This document shows, piece after piece, positions 13,768-23,395 of a stretch of 23,395 nucleotides of DNA. The notes beneath the pieces were generated by a model. It was not told where the DNA came from. It was given only the letters and a program-made list of their open reading frames with translations, and searched no databases. The stretch lies in contig DMHI01000204.1 of the NCBI GenBank assembly GCA_003449515.1, positions 1-23,395 of the forward strand, written 5' to 3'. The DNA comes from Lysobacteraceae bacterium (GTDB lineage Bacteria > Pseudomonadota > Gammaproteobacteria > Xanthomonadales > Xanthomonadaceae). Position 1 is the stretch's first letter; the number at the start of each line of letters is the position of its first letter. A program made the position numbers and the translations under genes.

Positions 13768-16213
13768 CGGCCTCGGCGCGGCCGGCCGGCTGACGCCGCC
13801 CTGCGCGCACTGCGGCGAGCCGGCAACCCAGCCGGTCCACGCCGCCATCGACGAGGGCGAGCGGGTCTTCTGCTGCACCGGCTGCGCGGCGGCGGCAAGC
13901 TGGATCACCGCCAGCGGGCTGGGCGACTACTACCGCTGGCGCAGTGCGCCGGGGCCGCGGATCGGCGGCAGCGACGGCTTCACCGCCCGTGATGATTTCG
14001 CCGCCTGGGACCGCGAGGACACCCTCGCCTCCTGGACCGAGGCCGAAAGCGACGGCGTCACCCGCAGCGTGCGGCTGGCGGTGGGCGGCATGCACTGCGC
14101 CGCCTGCGCCTGGCTGATCGACAAGGCGCTGCGCCGCGAACCCGGCGTGCGCGAGATCAGCGCCAATGCCGTCGATGGCCGGCTTCGTCTGCGCTGGGCG
14201 CCGGCCGAAGCGCGGCTCTCGGCCCTGCTCATGGTGATCGCGCGACTCGGCTACCGGCCTTCGCTGCCGGCGTCGCCCTGGCACGAGGCCGAACGGCGTC
14301 GCGCCCGCAACCGCCGCCTCATCGGGCTCGGCATCGCCGGGATCGGCACCTTGCAGGCGATGATGTTCTCGGAGGCGCTCTACCTCGACATCAACAACAC
14401 GATGCCGCCGCCCACGCGCGACGCCTTCCGCTGGATGACGGCGCTGATCTCGGCGCCGGTGGTGTTCATCGCCGGTGCGCCCTTCCTGCGCGGCATGGCC
14501 AACGAGCTGCGCCTGCGCACGCTCGGCATGGACACCCTGATCGGCAGCGGCGTGCTGCTGGCCTGGGTGGGCTCGCTGGTGGAAACCCTGCGCGGCGGAC
14601 CGCATGTGTGGTTCGACGCGGCGGTGATGTTCGTGCTGTTCCTGCTCGCCGCCCGCCACCTCGAGGCCGAACTGCGCGCCAGCGGCGAAGCGCGGTTGGA
14701 TGCGCTGGCCGGTGCCCAGCCGGCGCTGGCCTGGCGCGAGGCCGACGGACGGCTCGAGCAGGTGCTGGCGCGTGAGCTTGCCAACGGCGACGTGGTGCGC
14801 GTGGGCAGCGGCGAGGCCCTGCCCTGCGACGGCCAGTTGCTCGATGCCGAGGCCGAAGTGGACGACGCCCTGCTCACCGGCGAATCGCGGCCACGGCGGC
14901 GCTCCCCCGGTGACACCCTGCTCGCCGGAAGCCTCGTGCACGGCGGCACGCTGCGGCTGCGGGCCACGGCGGTGGGTTCGGCCACCGCGGTCTCGCAGGT
15001 GGCGCGCCGGGTCGAATCGCTGCGCGGCGAGCGCCCGCCGCTGGCCGATCGCGCCGAGCGTCTGGCGCGCCGGGTGGTCGGCATCACGCTGGTGCTGACC
15101 CTGCTGACCGCCCTGGTGTGGTTGAGCATCGATCCGAGCCGCGCCTTTCCGATCGCGCTGGCGGTGCTGGTGGCCACCTGCCCCTGCGCGCTCGCGCTGG
15201 CCGTCCCGGCGGCGATCGCGCGCGCGCAAGGCCTGCTCGCCACCCGTGGCGTGCTGGTGCTCAGTGCTGACGCACTGCCGCGACTCGCCGCCGTCGACAG
15301 CGTGGTGTTCGACAAGACCGGCACCCTGACCCGCGGCACGCCCGCGCTCATCGAGGCCGAATCGCTCGACGGCACGCCGATCGCCGCGCACACGGCCATC
15401 GCGGCACGCCTTGAGGCGGCGGTATCGCATCCGCTGGCGCGCGCCTTCGGCCGGGCCGACGCCACGGCAGTGCGCGAGGCGCGCCAGCATCCGGGCCTGG
15501 GCGTCAGCGGCATCATCGACGAGCGGGCGTGGCGGCTTGGCCGCAGCGGATTCGCGGCGGGCCCGGCGCGCTCCACCAGCGCTGGCGTCGGTGCCGACGA
15601 CGACGATGGCGCGCTCTGGCTCAGTGCCGATGGCCGCGCCGTGGCGCGCTTCGTGGTCGACGATGCCCCGCGCGATGATGCCCGCGACGCCGTGGCCGCG
15701 CTGCGCGCCGGAGGATTCGGGCTGACGGTGCTCAGTGGCGATGCGCAACCGCGCGTCGACGCGCTGGCCGCTGCCCTCGATCTCGACGCCGGCTCGGCGC
15801 AGGGGCGGCAGTCACCCACCGACAAACTCGCCGCACTGCGCGCCTTGCAGGGCGAAGGCCGGCGCGTGCTGGCCGTCGGCGATGGCGTCAACGATGCCGA
15901 CCTGCTGGCCGCCGCCGATGTCTCGATCGCGATGGCCGAAGGTGCCGCGCTGGCGCAGCGCCAGGCCGACCTCGTGCTCGGCGGCCCGCGCCTGTCGACC
16001 GTGGTCGAGGCGCTGCGCATCGCCCGCCAGGCCCGCGCCATCACCCGGCAGAACCTCGCGTGGGCGGTAGGCTACAACTTCGCCATCCTGCCGCTGGCCG
16101 CGTTCGGCCTGATCGGGCCGGGCCTGGCGGCACTCGGCATGGCGCTCTCGTCGTTGGCCGTCACCGCGAACGCTTGGCGCATCGGTCGCGGCACCCAAGG
16201 AGTCCCCCTGTGA
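13754..16213 (+). CDS. ccoI: Heavy-metal P1B-type ATPase CcoI (copper export for cbb3 assembly)
   Basis: An 819-residue inner-membrane ATPase that exports copper for the CuB centre. In order: an N-terminal Cys-rich metal domain (CAHC 17-20; CCTGC 40-44), an HMA domain with GGMHCAAC (111-118), about eight membrane helices, the actuator TGE (375-377), the CPC motif in helix six (476-478), the phosphorylation site DKTGT (520-524), SHP (558-560) and GDGVND (709-714). All catalytic motifs are intact. ATG 13754 has GGAG upstream and lies inside the end of ccoH (14-base overlap). An earlier in-frame ATG at 13676 lies deep in ccoH and precedes the Cys-rich domain, so it is rejected. The stop overlaps the ccoS start. 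Confidence 0.96.
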   Translation: MPGDDGLGAAGRLTPPCAHCGEPATQPVHAAIDEGERVFCCTGCAAAASWITASGLGDYYRWRSAPGPRIGGSDGFTARDDFAAWDREDTLASWTEAESDGVTRSVRLAVGGMHCAACAWLIDKALRREPGVREISANAVDGRLRLRWAPAEARLSALLMVIARLGYRPSLPASPWHEAERRRARNRRLIGLGIAGIGTLQAMMFSEALYLDINNTMPPPTRDAFRWMTALISAPVVFIAGAPFLRGMANELRLRTLGMDTLIGSGVLLAWVGSLVETLRGGPHVWFDAAVMFVLFLLAARHLEAELRASGEARLDALAGAQPALAWREADGRLEQVLARELANGDVVRVGSGEALPCDGQLLDAEAEVDDALLTGESRPRRRSPGDTLLAGSLVHGGTLRLRATAVGSATAVSQVARRVESLRGERPPLADRAERLARRVVGITLVLTLLTALVWLSIDPSRAFPIALAVLVATCPCALALAVPAAIARAQGLLATRGVLVLSADALPRLAAVDSVVFDKTGTLTRGTPALIEAESLDGTPIAAHTAIAARLEAAVSHPLARAFGRADATAVREARQHPGLGVSGIIDERAWRLGRSGFAAGPARSTSAGVGADDDDGALWLSADGRAVARFVVDDAPRDDARDAVAALRAGGFGLTVLSGDAQPRVDALAAALDLDAGSAQGRQSPTDKLAALRALQGEGRRVLAVGDGVNDADLLAAADVSIAMAEGAALAQRQADLVLGGPRLSTVVEALRIARQARAITRQNLAWAVGYNFAILPLAAFGLIGPGLAALGMALSSLAVTANAWRIGRGTQGVPL

Positions 16214-16353
16214 ACGTTCTGCTCTTCCTCGTACCGATCTCGATGCTGCTGTTCCTGCTGGCGGTGGCGATCTTCATCTGGGCCGTGCGCAGCGGGCAGT
16301 TCGAAGACATCGACACCGCGCCGCTCGACGTGCTTTCCGATCGCGATGACTGA
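16210..16353 (+). CDS. ccoS: Cytochrome cbb3 maturation protein CcoS
   Basis: A 47-residue protein starting with GTG that overlaps the ccoI TGA (GTGA at 16210-16213), with AAGGAG upstream inside ccoI. It has one helix (about residues 3-25), then IWAVRSGQFEDIDTAPLDVL, the signature of CcoS/FixS. CcoS is needed for cofactor insertion into cbb3 oxidase. Its end overlaps the next gene by 8 bases. Confidence 0.94.
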   Translation: MNVLLFLVPISMLLFLLAVAIFIWAVRSGQFEDIDTAPLDVLSDRDD

Positions 16354-17074
16354 ACTGCCCGTCGATGCGCTGATGCTCACCGGTGCCTTCGTCACCGGCC
16401 TGCTCGGCACCGTGCACTGCGGCGCCATGTGCGGCGGCATCGCGGTGGGCATCGGCAGCGCCGGCGATTCATCGCGCGCGGCCTATCGCGCCGTGGCGAG
16501 CAACGGCGGGCGCGTGCTGGGCTATACCGCCGCAGGTGCCATCGTCGGCGGCGTCGGCGGCGGCCTGCTCGCGGTGATCGATGTCGAGGCGCTGGGCACC
16601 GCGCTCCGCGCCGCCGCCGGCCTGGTGCTGCTGTGGATCGCGCTGCGACTGGCTTGGCCGCGCTGGGCCGTGCGTGTCGCTCCGCTGCCGGCCCTGCCGC
16701 TCTGGCGCTGGACCGCACCGCTGCGTGCGCGCCTGCCGGCCGACGGCCCGCTGCGACCCTGGCTGCTCGGCCTGGCCTGGGGCTGGCTGCCCTGTGGCCT
16801 GTCGCTGTCCGTCCTCACGGCGGCCTGGCTGCAGGCCAGCGCGCTGCACAGTGCCCTGACCATGCTCGCCTTCGGCCTCGGCACCCTGCCGGCGATGGCG
16901 CTGCTCGGCTGGTCGGGCACCCGCCTCGGCACCGACACCGGGCGCTGGCGTATCGCCGGCGCCACCGCGGTCGGCACGCTGGGGCTGGTGACCCTGACGG
17001 CACCGTGGTGGGCCACGCTGCCGGCCGCGCATGCGGTGCTGGCCGCGCTGGGCTGCCGCAGCGCCATCGGCTGA
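16346..17074 (+). CDS. Sulfite exporter TauE/SafE family protein (HCxxMCGG type)
   Basis: A 242-residue polytopic membrane protein with about six hydrophobic segments. The first helix carries GTVHCGAMCGG (residues 21-31) and a later one GWLPCGL, as in the COG2836 TauE/SafE branch often found next to ccoS. The conserved His and Cys residues in membrane helices suggest copper or thiol handling rather than sulfite export; that is inference from motif and context. It overlaps ccoS by 8 bases, so it belongs to the ccoHIS unit. Confidence 0.88.
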   Translation: MTELPVDALMLTGAFVTGLLGTVHCGAMCGGIAVGIGSAGDSSRAAYRAVASNGGRVLGYTAAGAIVGGVGGGLLAVIDVEALGTALRAAAGLVLLWIALRLAWPRWAVRVAPLPALPLWRWTAPLRARLPADGPLRPWLLGLAWGWLPCGLSLSVLTAAWLQASALHSALTMLAFGLGTLPAMALLGWSGTRLGTDTGRWRIAGATAVGTLGLVTLTAPWWATLPAAHAVLAALGCRSAIG

Positions 17075-17097
17075 GCCGGGGGCGCGACAGATTCGAC

Positions 17098-18114
17098 ATG
17101 AGCACGCCATCGGACCCGACCTGCCTGCTCTGCGGCGAGCGCGATACGGTGCCGATCGCCGACCGCGACCGCGACGGTCGGGCACTGCGCACCGTGATGT
17201 GCGCCGGCTGCGGTCTGGTGCGCGTCGATCCGCTGCCCTCGGCCGAGGCCATGCGCGCCTTCTACCACCTCGACTACCGGCAGCAGTACAAGGGCGCGTT
17301 CGAGCCCAAGCCCAAGCACTGCCACCGCGAGACCCTGCGGGCGATCGAGCGCGCCGGGCGTTTCCTGGCCGCGGTGCCAACGCCGATGCGGACGCTCGAT
17401 GTCGGTGCCGGCGCGGGGTTCTTCGCCTACGTGCTGAAACGCGCCGGCGTGGTGATCGACGGCATCGAGCCCAATGCGTCGTATGCCGCGTTCGCCCGCG
17501 AGCGGCTCGGGCTTGATCGCGTCCGTACCGGCTTCCTCGAAGACCTGCCGGCGCACGGCCAGTACGACCGCATCACCCTGAACCACGTGCTCGAGCACCT
17601 GCGCGACCCGCGCGCGGCGCTGCGCCACCTCCACGCGCTGCTGGCACCGGGCGGCGAATTGCTGCTCGAGGTGCCCGACATCGAGGCGACCTATCACGCC
17701 CCCGGCCATCTCTTCCATTCCGGGCACCTGTACTGGTTCAACCCGGTGACGATCGAGGCGCTGGCACTCGAATGCGGTTTCGAGCCGCGTGATCGCCAGC
17801 AGATCCCGCCCACCTGCCACATCACGCTGCGGCTGGTGCGGCGCGAGGACGCGCTGCCGCCGGGTCGGGTGGCGCAACGGCTCGAAGGCAATGCGGCCCG
17901 TGTGCTGGCAGCGCGACGCCGGCACACCGCGCTGCGCCATTTCCTCGGCGTCGCGCCGTACCAGCGGGCGGCACGCAAGATCGCGCAGTACGCGCGCGAG
18001 CAGGCGGCGGTTCGGGGCTCACGGCGTGGACGGGCGCTCTGCGACGCGCTCTGCGATGCCTGGCTGGCGCGGAGCACCCAGGCGCCGTCGGGCCACCGCG
18101 CCCCGACCGACTGA
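17098..18114 (+). CDS. Zinc-ribbon class I SAM-dependent methyltransferase
   Basis: A 338-residue protein. The N-terminus has a probable zinc ribbon (C9, C12 and C35, C38 in CLLC and CAGC). A Rossmann methyltransferase domain follows, with SAM-binding motif LDVGAGAGFF (residues 100-109), acidic DGIEPNASY, LNHVLEHLRDP and a LAPGGELLLEVPD strand. The arrangement resembles methyltransferases acting on sugars or cell-surface and natural-product intermediates, but the substrate is not evident. The C-terminal 90 residues are Arg/Ala-rich. It starts 23 bases after the TauE/SafE-type gene on the same strand with no promoter seen, so it may be read from the cco unit. A functional link to the oxidase is unproven. 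Confidence 0.85.
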   Translation: MSTPSDPTCLLCGERDTVPIADRDRDGRALRTVMCAGCGLVRVDPLPSAEAMRAFYHLDYRQQYKGAFEPKPKHCHRETLRAIERAGRFLAAVPTPMRTLDVGAGAGFFAYVLKRAGVVIDGIEPNASYAAFARERLGLDRVRTGFLEDLPAHGQYDRITLNHVLEHLRDPRAALRHLHALLAPGGELLLEVPDIEATYHAPGHLFHSGHLYWFNPVTIEALALECGFEPRDRQQIPPTCHITLRLVRREDALPPGRVAQRLEGNAARVLAARRRHTALRHFLGVAPYQRAARKIAQYAREQAAVRGSRRGRALCDALCDAWLARSTQAPSGHRAPTD

Positions 18115-18118
18115 AACC

Positions 18119-18148
18119 CTCCGGTCGCCCGGCCGGTGCGAGCCGGAG
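18119..18148. terminator. Hairpin between convergent methyltransferase and fnr genes
   Basis: CTCCGG-TCGC (18119-18128) can pair with GCGA and CCGGAG (ending at 18148) with a one-base bulge. The loop contains a smaller CCGGCCGG palindrome. It fills the 34-base gap between the two stops. No T-run is present. Confidence 0.5.
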
Positions 18149-18907
18149 TCAGCGCCGGCCGGCCAGGCCGGTGCCGTCGTCGCCGTCGCCGTGCGCGAGC
18201 TCGGCGAGCCGTCCCGCGTCCAGCACCTGCAGGTGCCGCCCCTTCACTGCGATCACGCCGTCGTCCTGCAACCTCGACAGCCCACGGCTCACGGTTTCGA
18301 TCACCAGGCTGAGGTAGCTGCCCATGTCCGAGCGGCTCATCGGCAGGTGCAGGTGCGTGGGATCGCGGCCGAGACGCTGCTGCCGCTCGCTCAGGCCGTG
18401 CAGGAACATCGCCAGCCGCTCCTGCGCCTGCTTGCGCCCGAGCAGCTCGAGGTGGTCCTGGTGCCGCGCCATGCCTTCACCGACGGCCTTGAGCATCTGC
18501 CGCTGGAACTCGGGCCGCTGCGCGGCGACCCGCTCGAGCGCCGCCAGTGGCACCTCGCAGACCTGCGTCGACTCCAGGGCCACCGCATCGGTGCGGAAGC
18601 GTCCGTCACGGAGCCCCTCGAGGCCGATCAGCTCGCCCGGAAAATAGAAGCCGATCACCTGCTCGTCGCCGGACTCGCTCATGGCCACGGTCTTGAAGCC
18701 GCCGCTCTGCGCGACGAACACCGAGCGCATGGACTCGCCGGCGCGGAACAGCACCGCGTCCCTCGCCAGCGGCCGCCGCGCCAGCACCGACCCGGACAGG
18801 CGTTCGATCTCGTCGATGCCCGCCAACGCCGGCTTGCACAGCGGATGCAGGACACACTCGTCGCAACTGCGCTGGCCAGCGAAGGCCCGGAGTTCGATCA
18901 GGCTCAT
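18149..18907 (-). CDS. fnr: FNR/Anr-type oxygen-sensing transcription regulator
   Basis: A 252-residue Crp/Fnr-family regulator. Cysteines C15, C18 and C24 (CDECVLHPLC) plus C117 (STQVCEVP) are spaced as in 4Fe-4S FNR, so it should dimerise and bind DNA only at low oxygen. The cyclic-nucleotide-type beta barrel covers about 45-125 and the dimer helix about 130-165. The helix-turn-helix contains SLVIETVSRGLSRLQ, with E204, S207 and R208 as the FNR base-reading triad for TTGAT-type half-sites. That matches the boxes before ccoN and ccoH. ATG 18907 is chosen because FNR homology begins there. The gene is 35 bases after the DPP5-like gene on the same strand, so partial co-transcription is possible; no FNR box is seen just before it. 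Confidence 0.95.
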   Translation of the reverse strand: MSLIELRAFAGQRSCDECVLHPLCKPALAGIDEIERLSGSVLARRPLARDAVLFRAGESMRSVFVAQSGGFKTVAMSESGDEQVIGFYFPGELIGLEGLRDGRFRTDAVALESTQVCEVPLAALERVAAQRPEFQRQMLKAVGEGMARHQDHLELLGRKQAQERLAMFLHGLSERQQRLGRDPTHLHLPMSRSDMGSYLSLVIETVSRGLSRLQDDGVIAVKGRHLQVLDAGRLAELAHGDGDDGTGLAGRR

Positions 18908-18942
18908 GGTCGTTTCGGCGGCCTGGAAGCGTCCATCAGGCT

Positions 18943-21063
<2,121 letters not shown>

Positions 21064-21096
21064 GGGCAGATCCAAAGGTCGCGCGACAGGTCCTTG

Positions 21097-21102
21097 AGGA
21101 TA
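21097..21102 (-). promoter_or_regulatory. Candidate -10 (TATCCT) for the DPP5-like peptidase
   Basis: TATCCT on the minus strand lies 33 bases before the ATG at 21063 in the 93-base gap between the two S9 genes. It fits the TANNCT pattern of the window. No good -35 is seen. Confidence 0.4.
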
Positions 21103-21156
21103 CCGCGACCCTTTCCCTTGTGCCGCTACTCGGCTGCCTGCAGCAATGAACGGCGA

Positions 21157-23202
21157 TCACCTCACCGCTCGCGGGCTTTCCTCGCCGAGGTGCCGGTCGA
21201 AGAACGCGAGCAGCCGACGGTAATAGTCGCGGCGGTTCTCCAGCAGGTAATAGCCGTGCCCCTCGCGAGGATAGATCGTCAGCTCCGGTGGTCGCCCCGC
21301 TGCCTTGAGCGCTTCGGCCATGGCGAGGGTCTGTTCTGGAGGGGCGCGGCGGTCCTGCTCGCCGGCGGCCAGAAACACCGGCGCGGTGATCCGCTCCGCC
21401 AGAGCCACAGGAGAGGCGTCCGCGCCAATCGCGGTGCCGAGCCACTCCTTCAGGAAGGTCTGACCGGATCGGCGCTGCTGGATGTCGCCGCGGTCGAACA
21501 TCATCCCGAGGTCGTACACCCCGACGTTGCCGGCAGCGCAGGCATAGAGGTCGGGCTCCTTCGCCGCACCCATCAGCGCGGCATAGCCGCCATAGCTCGA
21601 TCCATAGATGCAGATGCGGTCGGGGTCGGCATGGCCGGCCTCGATCGCCCAGCGCGTCGCGTCGGTCACGTCGTCCTGCATCGCGGCGCCCCACTCGCGC
21701 GAGCCGGCACGGACAAAGGCCGCGCCGTAACCTCCCGAGCCCCGGAAATTGATCTGCAGAACCGCATACCCGCGCGCCGCGAGCAGCTGGACCTCGCTGT
21801 CATATCCGAAGGTGTCGCGCACGCCGAACGGACCACCGTGCACCAGCACGATCATCGGCAGACCTTTCGACGCGAGTCCGAGCGGCACGGTGAGGTAGCC
21901 GTGCAGCACCAGCCCGTCGCGGGCCGTGATGCGGATCGGCGTACGCGGGGACATCCGCGCCGGATCGATCCATCCCGAGCGGCTCGCCCACAAGTTGGCC
22001 TGGTTGGCGGAACGATCGAAGTGGAAGTAGTCCCCCGGATTGCGGTCGGACGAGACCACGACGAGCTGGCGGCTGCCGTCGTCGGTTGTGCTACGCAATG
22101 TCACCTGCTGGCCGGGGAACGCGGCCTCAAGGCTGCGCTGCGTTCGCGCAGGTGGCGATTCGGCGTCGAAGAAGCGCGTCCGCGGAATCCCGTCCATGAA
22201 CACAGCACCGAACGGTGCGCCGGTCTCCGGGTCGAACAGCACCCGATGCGGATCGACGTTCGCATCACGCAGCACGATCGTGCGCTGGAGGGTCGAGAGA
22301 TCGAGGCGATCGATGCTGTCCGGCCCCTGCGGATGGGAACTCTGGACGTAGGCCATGCTGTTATCGGCCGCGAAACCGATGGGTACGACGACGCGGTCGG
22401 ACTCGGATTCGTCGTTGACGAGGCGCCACGCCGCACCGCGGGAGGTGCGGTAGTACGTCCGCATCCGGTTGTCGGCACCAGCACCCCAGGCGAACCGCAC
22501 TTCCCCTTCGTGATCCACCTTGAACGAAGCGCGCGGCACCGGGGCGCGAGCGACGACGGAGCGTCGGCCGGAAACGAGGTCAAGGCGTTCTGCTGTCGAA
22601 TAGCCCTCGCCGACCGACTCGAACGACTCCACCGACACGAGGATCGCGCGGTCGTCGCTCCGCAGCGGATCGGCCATGAATACGAAGCTGGTGTGGTCCT
22701 GATTGCGCGCCAGGCGGGTCCCCGTGGTCAACTCCGCGCCGCGCCAGCCCGCGATAAGGCGCGGCCTCGCCCTTTCCGCCGCCGACAGCACCCAGAGTTC
22801 ACCAAAATCGCGCGGCGCTTCGAGCTGCCCGAAGCTCTCACCCATCGACGCGACCACCTGCGTATCGTTCACCCACCAGAACCCGGAGACGTGGCTGTCC
22901 GTTCCGCCGGCGAGCGTCGAGACAAGGCTCATGTCATCGACGCGGCCAATCACGAGGCCGGTTCGCCCCTGCTTGCGCGTGGTCGCCGCGAAGTGCTCGC
23001 CGTCCGGCGACAGCGCGACGTCGATGAAGACGTCATCGCGGATGAGCTTGTCGACGAGCCTGCCGATATCGGTCGGAAGTTCGGGCGAATCCGCAGTCGC
23101 TGACCACGCTGCGGGCGGCATCGCGAGGAGGAACAGCACGGAAGCGAGCAAGCCCCGAGCGGAGGGCCTCGATAACGACAGCGTGGCACGCACGACAGGC
23201 AT
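21157..23202 (-). CDS. S9 family serine peptidase (prolyl oligopeptidase-type)
   Basis: A 681-residue exported peptidase unlike its neighbour in the propeller part. A signal peptide lies at about residues 1-35, with a basic start and a hydrophobic core SVLFLLAMPPAAWSA. A beta-propeller region runs to about residue 400. The hydrolase domain has the oxyanion segment VLVHGGPFGV and the triad S536 in GSSYGGYAA, D617 in AGEQDRRAP and H649 in REGHGYYL. It should hydrolyse short peptides in the periplasm; exact specificity cannot be read. ATG 23202 is chosen over a TTG at 23238 because it places the signal peptide at the N-terminus; neither has a good ribosome site. Tandem with the DPP5-like gene, 93 bases apart. 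Confidence 0.9.
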   Translation of the reverse strand: MPVVRATLSLSRPSARGLLASVLFLLAMPPAAWSATADSPELPTDIGRLVDKLIRDDVFIDVALSPDGEHFAATTRKQGRTGLVIGRVDDMSLVSTLAGGTDSHVSGFWWVNDTQVVASMGESFGQLEAPRDFGELWVLSAAERARPRLIAGWRGAELTTGTRLARNQDHTSFVFMADPLRSDDRAILVSVESFESVGEGYSTAERLDLVSGRRSVVARAPVPRASFKVDHEGEVRFAWGAGADNRMRTYYRTSRGAAWRLVNDESESDRVVVPIGFAADNSMAYVQSSHPQGPDSIDRLDLSTLQRTIVLRDANVDPHRVLFDPETGAPFGAVFMDGIPRTRFFDAESPPARTQRSLEAAFPGQQVTLRSTTDDGSRQLVVVSSDRNPGDYFHFDRSANQANLWASRSGWIDPARMSPRTPIRITARDGLVLHGYLTVPLGLASKGLPMIVLVHGGPFGVRDTFGYDSEVQLLAARGYAVLQINFRGSGGYGAAFVRAGSREWGAAMQDDVTDATRWAIEAGHADPDRICIYGSSYGGYAALMGAAKEPDLYACAAGNVGVYDLGMMFDRGDIQQRRSGQTFLKEWLGTAIGADASPVALAERITAPVFLAAGEQDRRAPPEQTLAMAEALKAAGRPPELTIYPREGHGYYLLENRRDYYRRLLAFFDRHLGEESPRAVR

Positions 23203-23347
23203 CCGTGGCAGCGGGGGGGACGCCCCAGAGAGTCGCAAATCGAGGTGCCGGAAATCAAATCCCGAAGCGCCCAGGCACCGATGGCCGCTCGCGCAGGCCT
23301 CGGATACGCCGTCAGGGCGCGCTGCGGTCGCCGCGCACGGCCTTGTC

Positions 23348-23395
23348 CTAGAACGGAATATCGTCGTCCGGGAACGGATCGTTGCTCTGCGCCGG
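23348..23395 (-). CDS. ssb: Single-stranded DNA-binding protein, C-terminal tail only
   Basis: The minus strand enters at the right edge and reads PAQSNDPFPDDDIPF followed by TAG (23350-23348). An acidic tail ending in DDDIPF is the hallmark of bacterial SSB, the segment that docks repair and replication partners. Only 15 codons are in the window; the DNA-binding OB fold lies beyond the edge. The 145-base gap to the S9 gene shows no gene and no clear promoter. Confidence 0.93.
   Translation of the reverse strand, partial: PAQSNDPFPDDDIPF

Noticed and set aside
13346..15748. An 800-codon minus-strand open frame opposite ccoH and ccoI
   Set aside because: CcoI motifs are complete on the plus strand. 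The antisense product has no recognisable domain and a shadow-like composition.

Overview
The window is GC-rich, densely packed bacterial chromosome. The gene content (cbb3 oxidase with CcoG/H/I/S, FNR-type regulator, YihY, WrbA next to a DUF2069 protein, secreted S8 and S9 peptidases, DUF3391/HD-GYP protein) suggests a gammaproteobacterium of the Lysobacterales (Xanthomonadales) type. That placement is inference from content and protein style; no rRNA or tRNA gene is present. I see no insertion sequence, prophage, integrase, CRISPR array or replication origin. Both window edges cut genes: the 3' end of prfA on the left and the 3' end of ssb on the right.

Left part (1-6466): prfA end, a class I PPK2 polyphosphate kinase, a minus-strand yihY-tlpA pair with touching stop and start codons, a wrbA-DUF2069 pair, a short asparaginase-like protein, and a minus-strand secreted subtilisin-like protease with a C-terminal P domain. 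The protease frame is interrupted by one in-frame amber codon at 6185-6187 inside the propeptide, so it is a pseudogene, a readthrough gene or a base error.

Centre (6467-18114): the cytochrome cbb3 oxidase locus in two plus-strand blocks. Block one is ccoN-ccoO-ccoQ-ccoP, an unassigned 97-residue two-helix membrane protein, and ccoG. Block two is ccoH(fixH)-ccoI-ccoS-sulfite exporter (SafE-like), followed 23 bases later by a zinc-ribbon methyltransferase. Between the blocks lies a complete DUF3391-HD-GYP gene on the opposite strand, which should encode a cyclic-di-GMP phosphodiesterase. Each oxidase block has its own FNR-type site: a perfect TTGAC-N4-GTCAA before ccoN and an 8-of-10 match before ccoH. 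In both cases a candidate -10 lies exactly 29.5 bases from the box centre.

Right part (18115-23395): a minus-strand fnr/anr gene with all four cluster cysteines, preceded by two S9 serine peptidases (DPP5-like and a second prolyl-oligopeptidase-like enzyme), then the ssb tail. The regulator that should read the two cbb3 boxes is therefore encoded just beyond the oxidase locus, which suggests a local oxygen-responsive circuit with a c-di-GMP enzyme embedded in it.

A recurring TANNCT hexamer stands just upstream of seven gene starts on both strands. In three cases it is only 6-8 bases from the ATG, which predicts leaderless messages.
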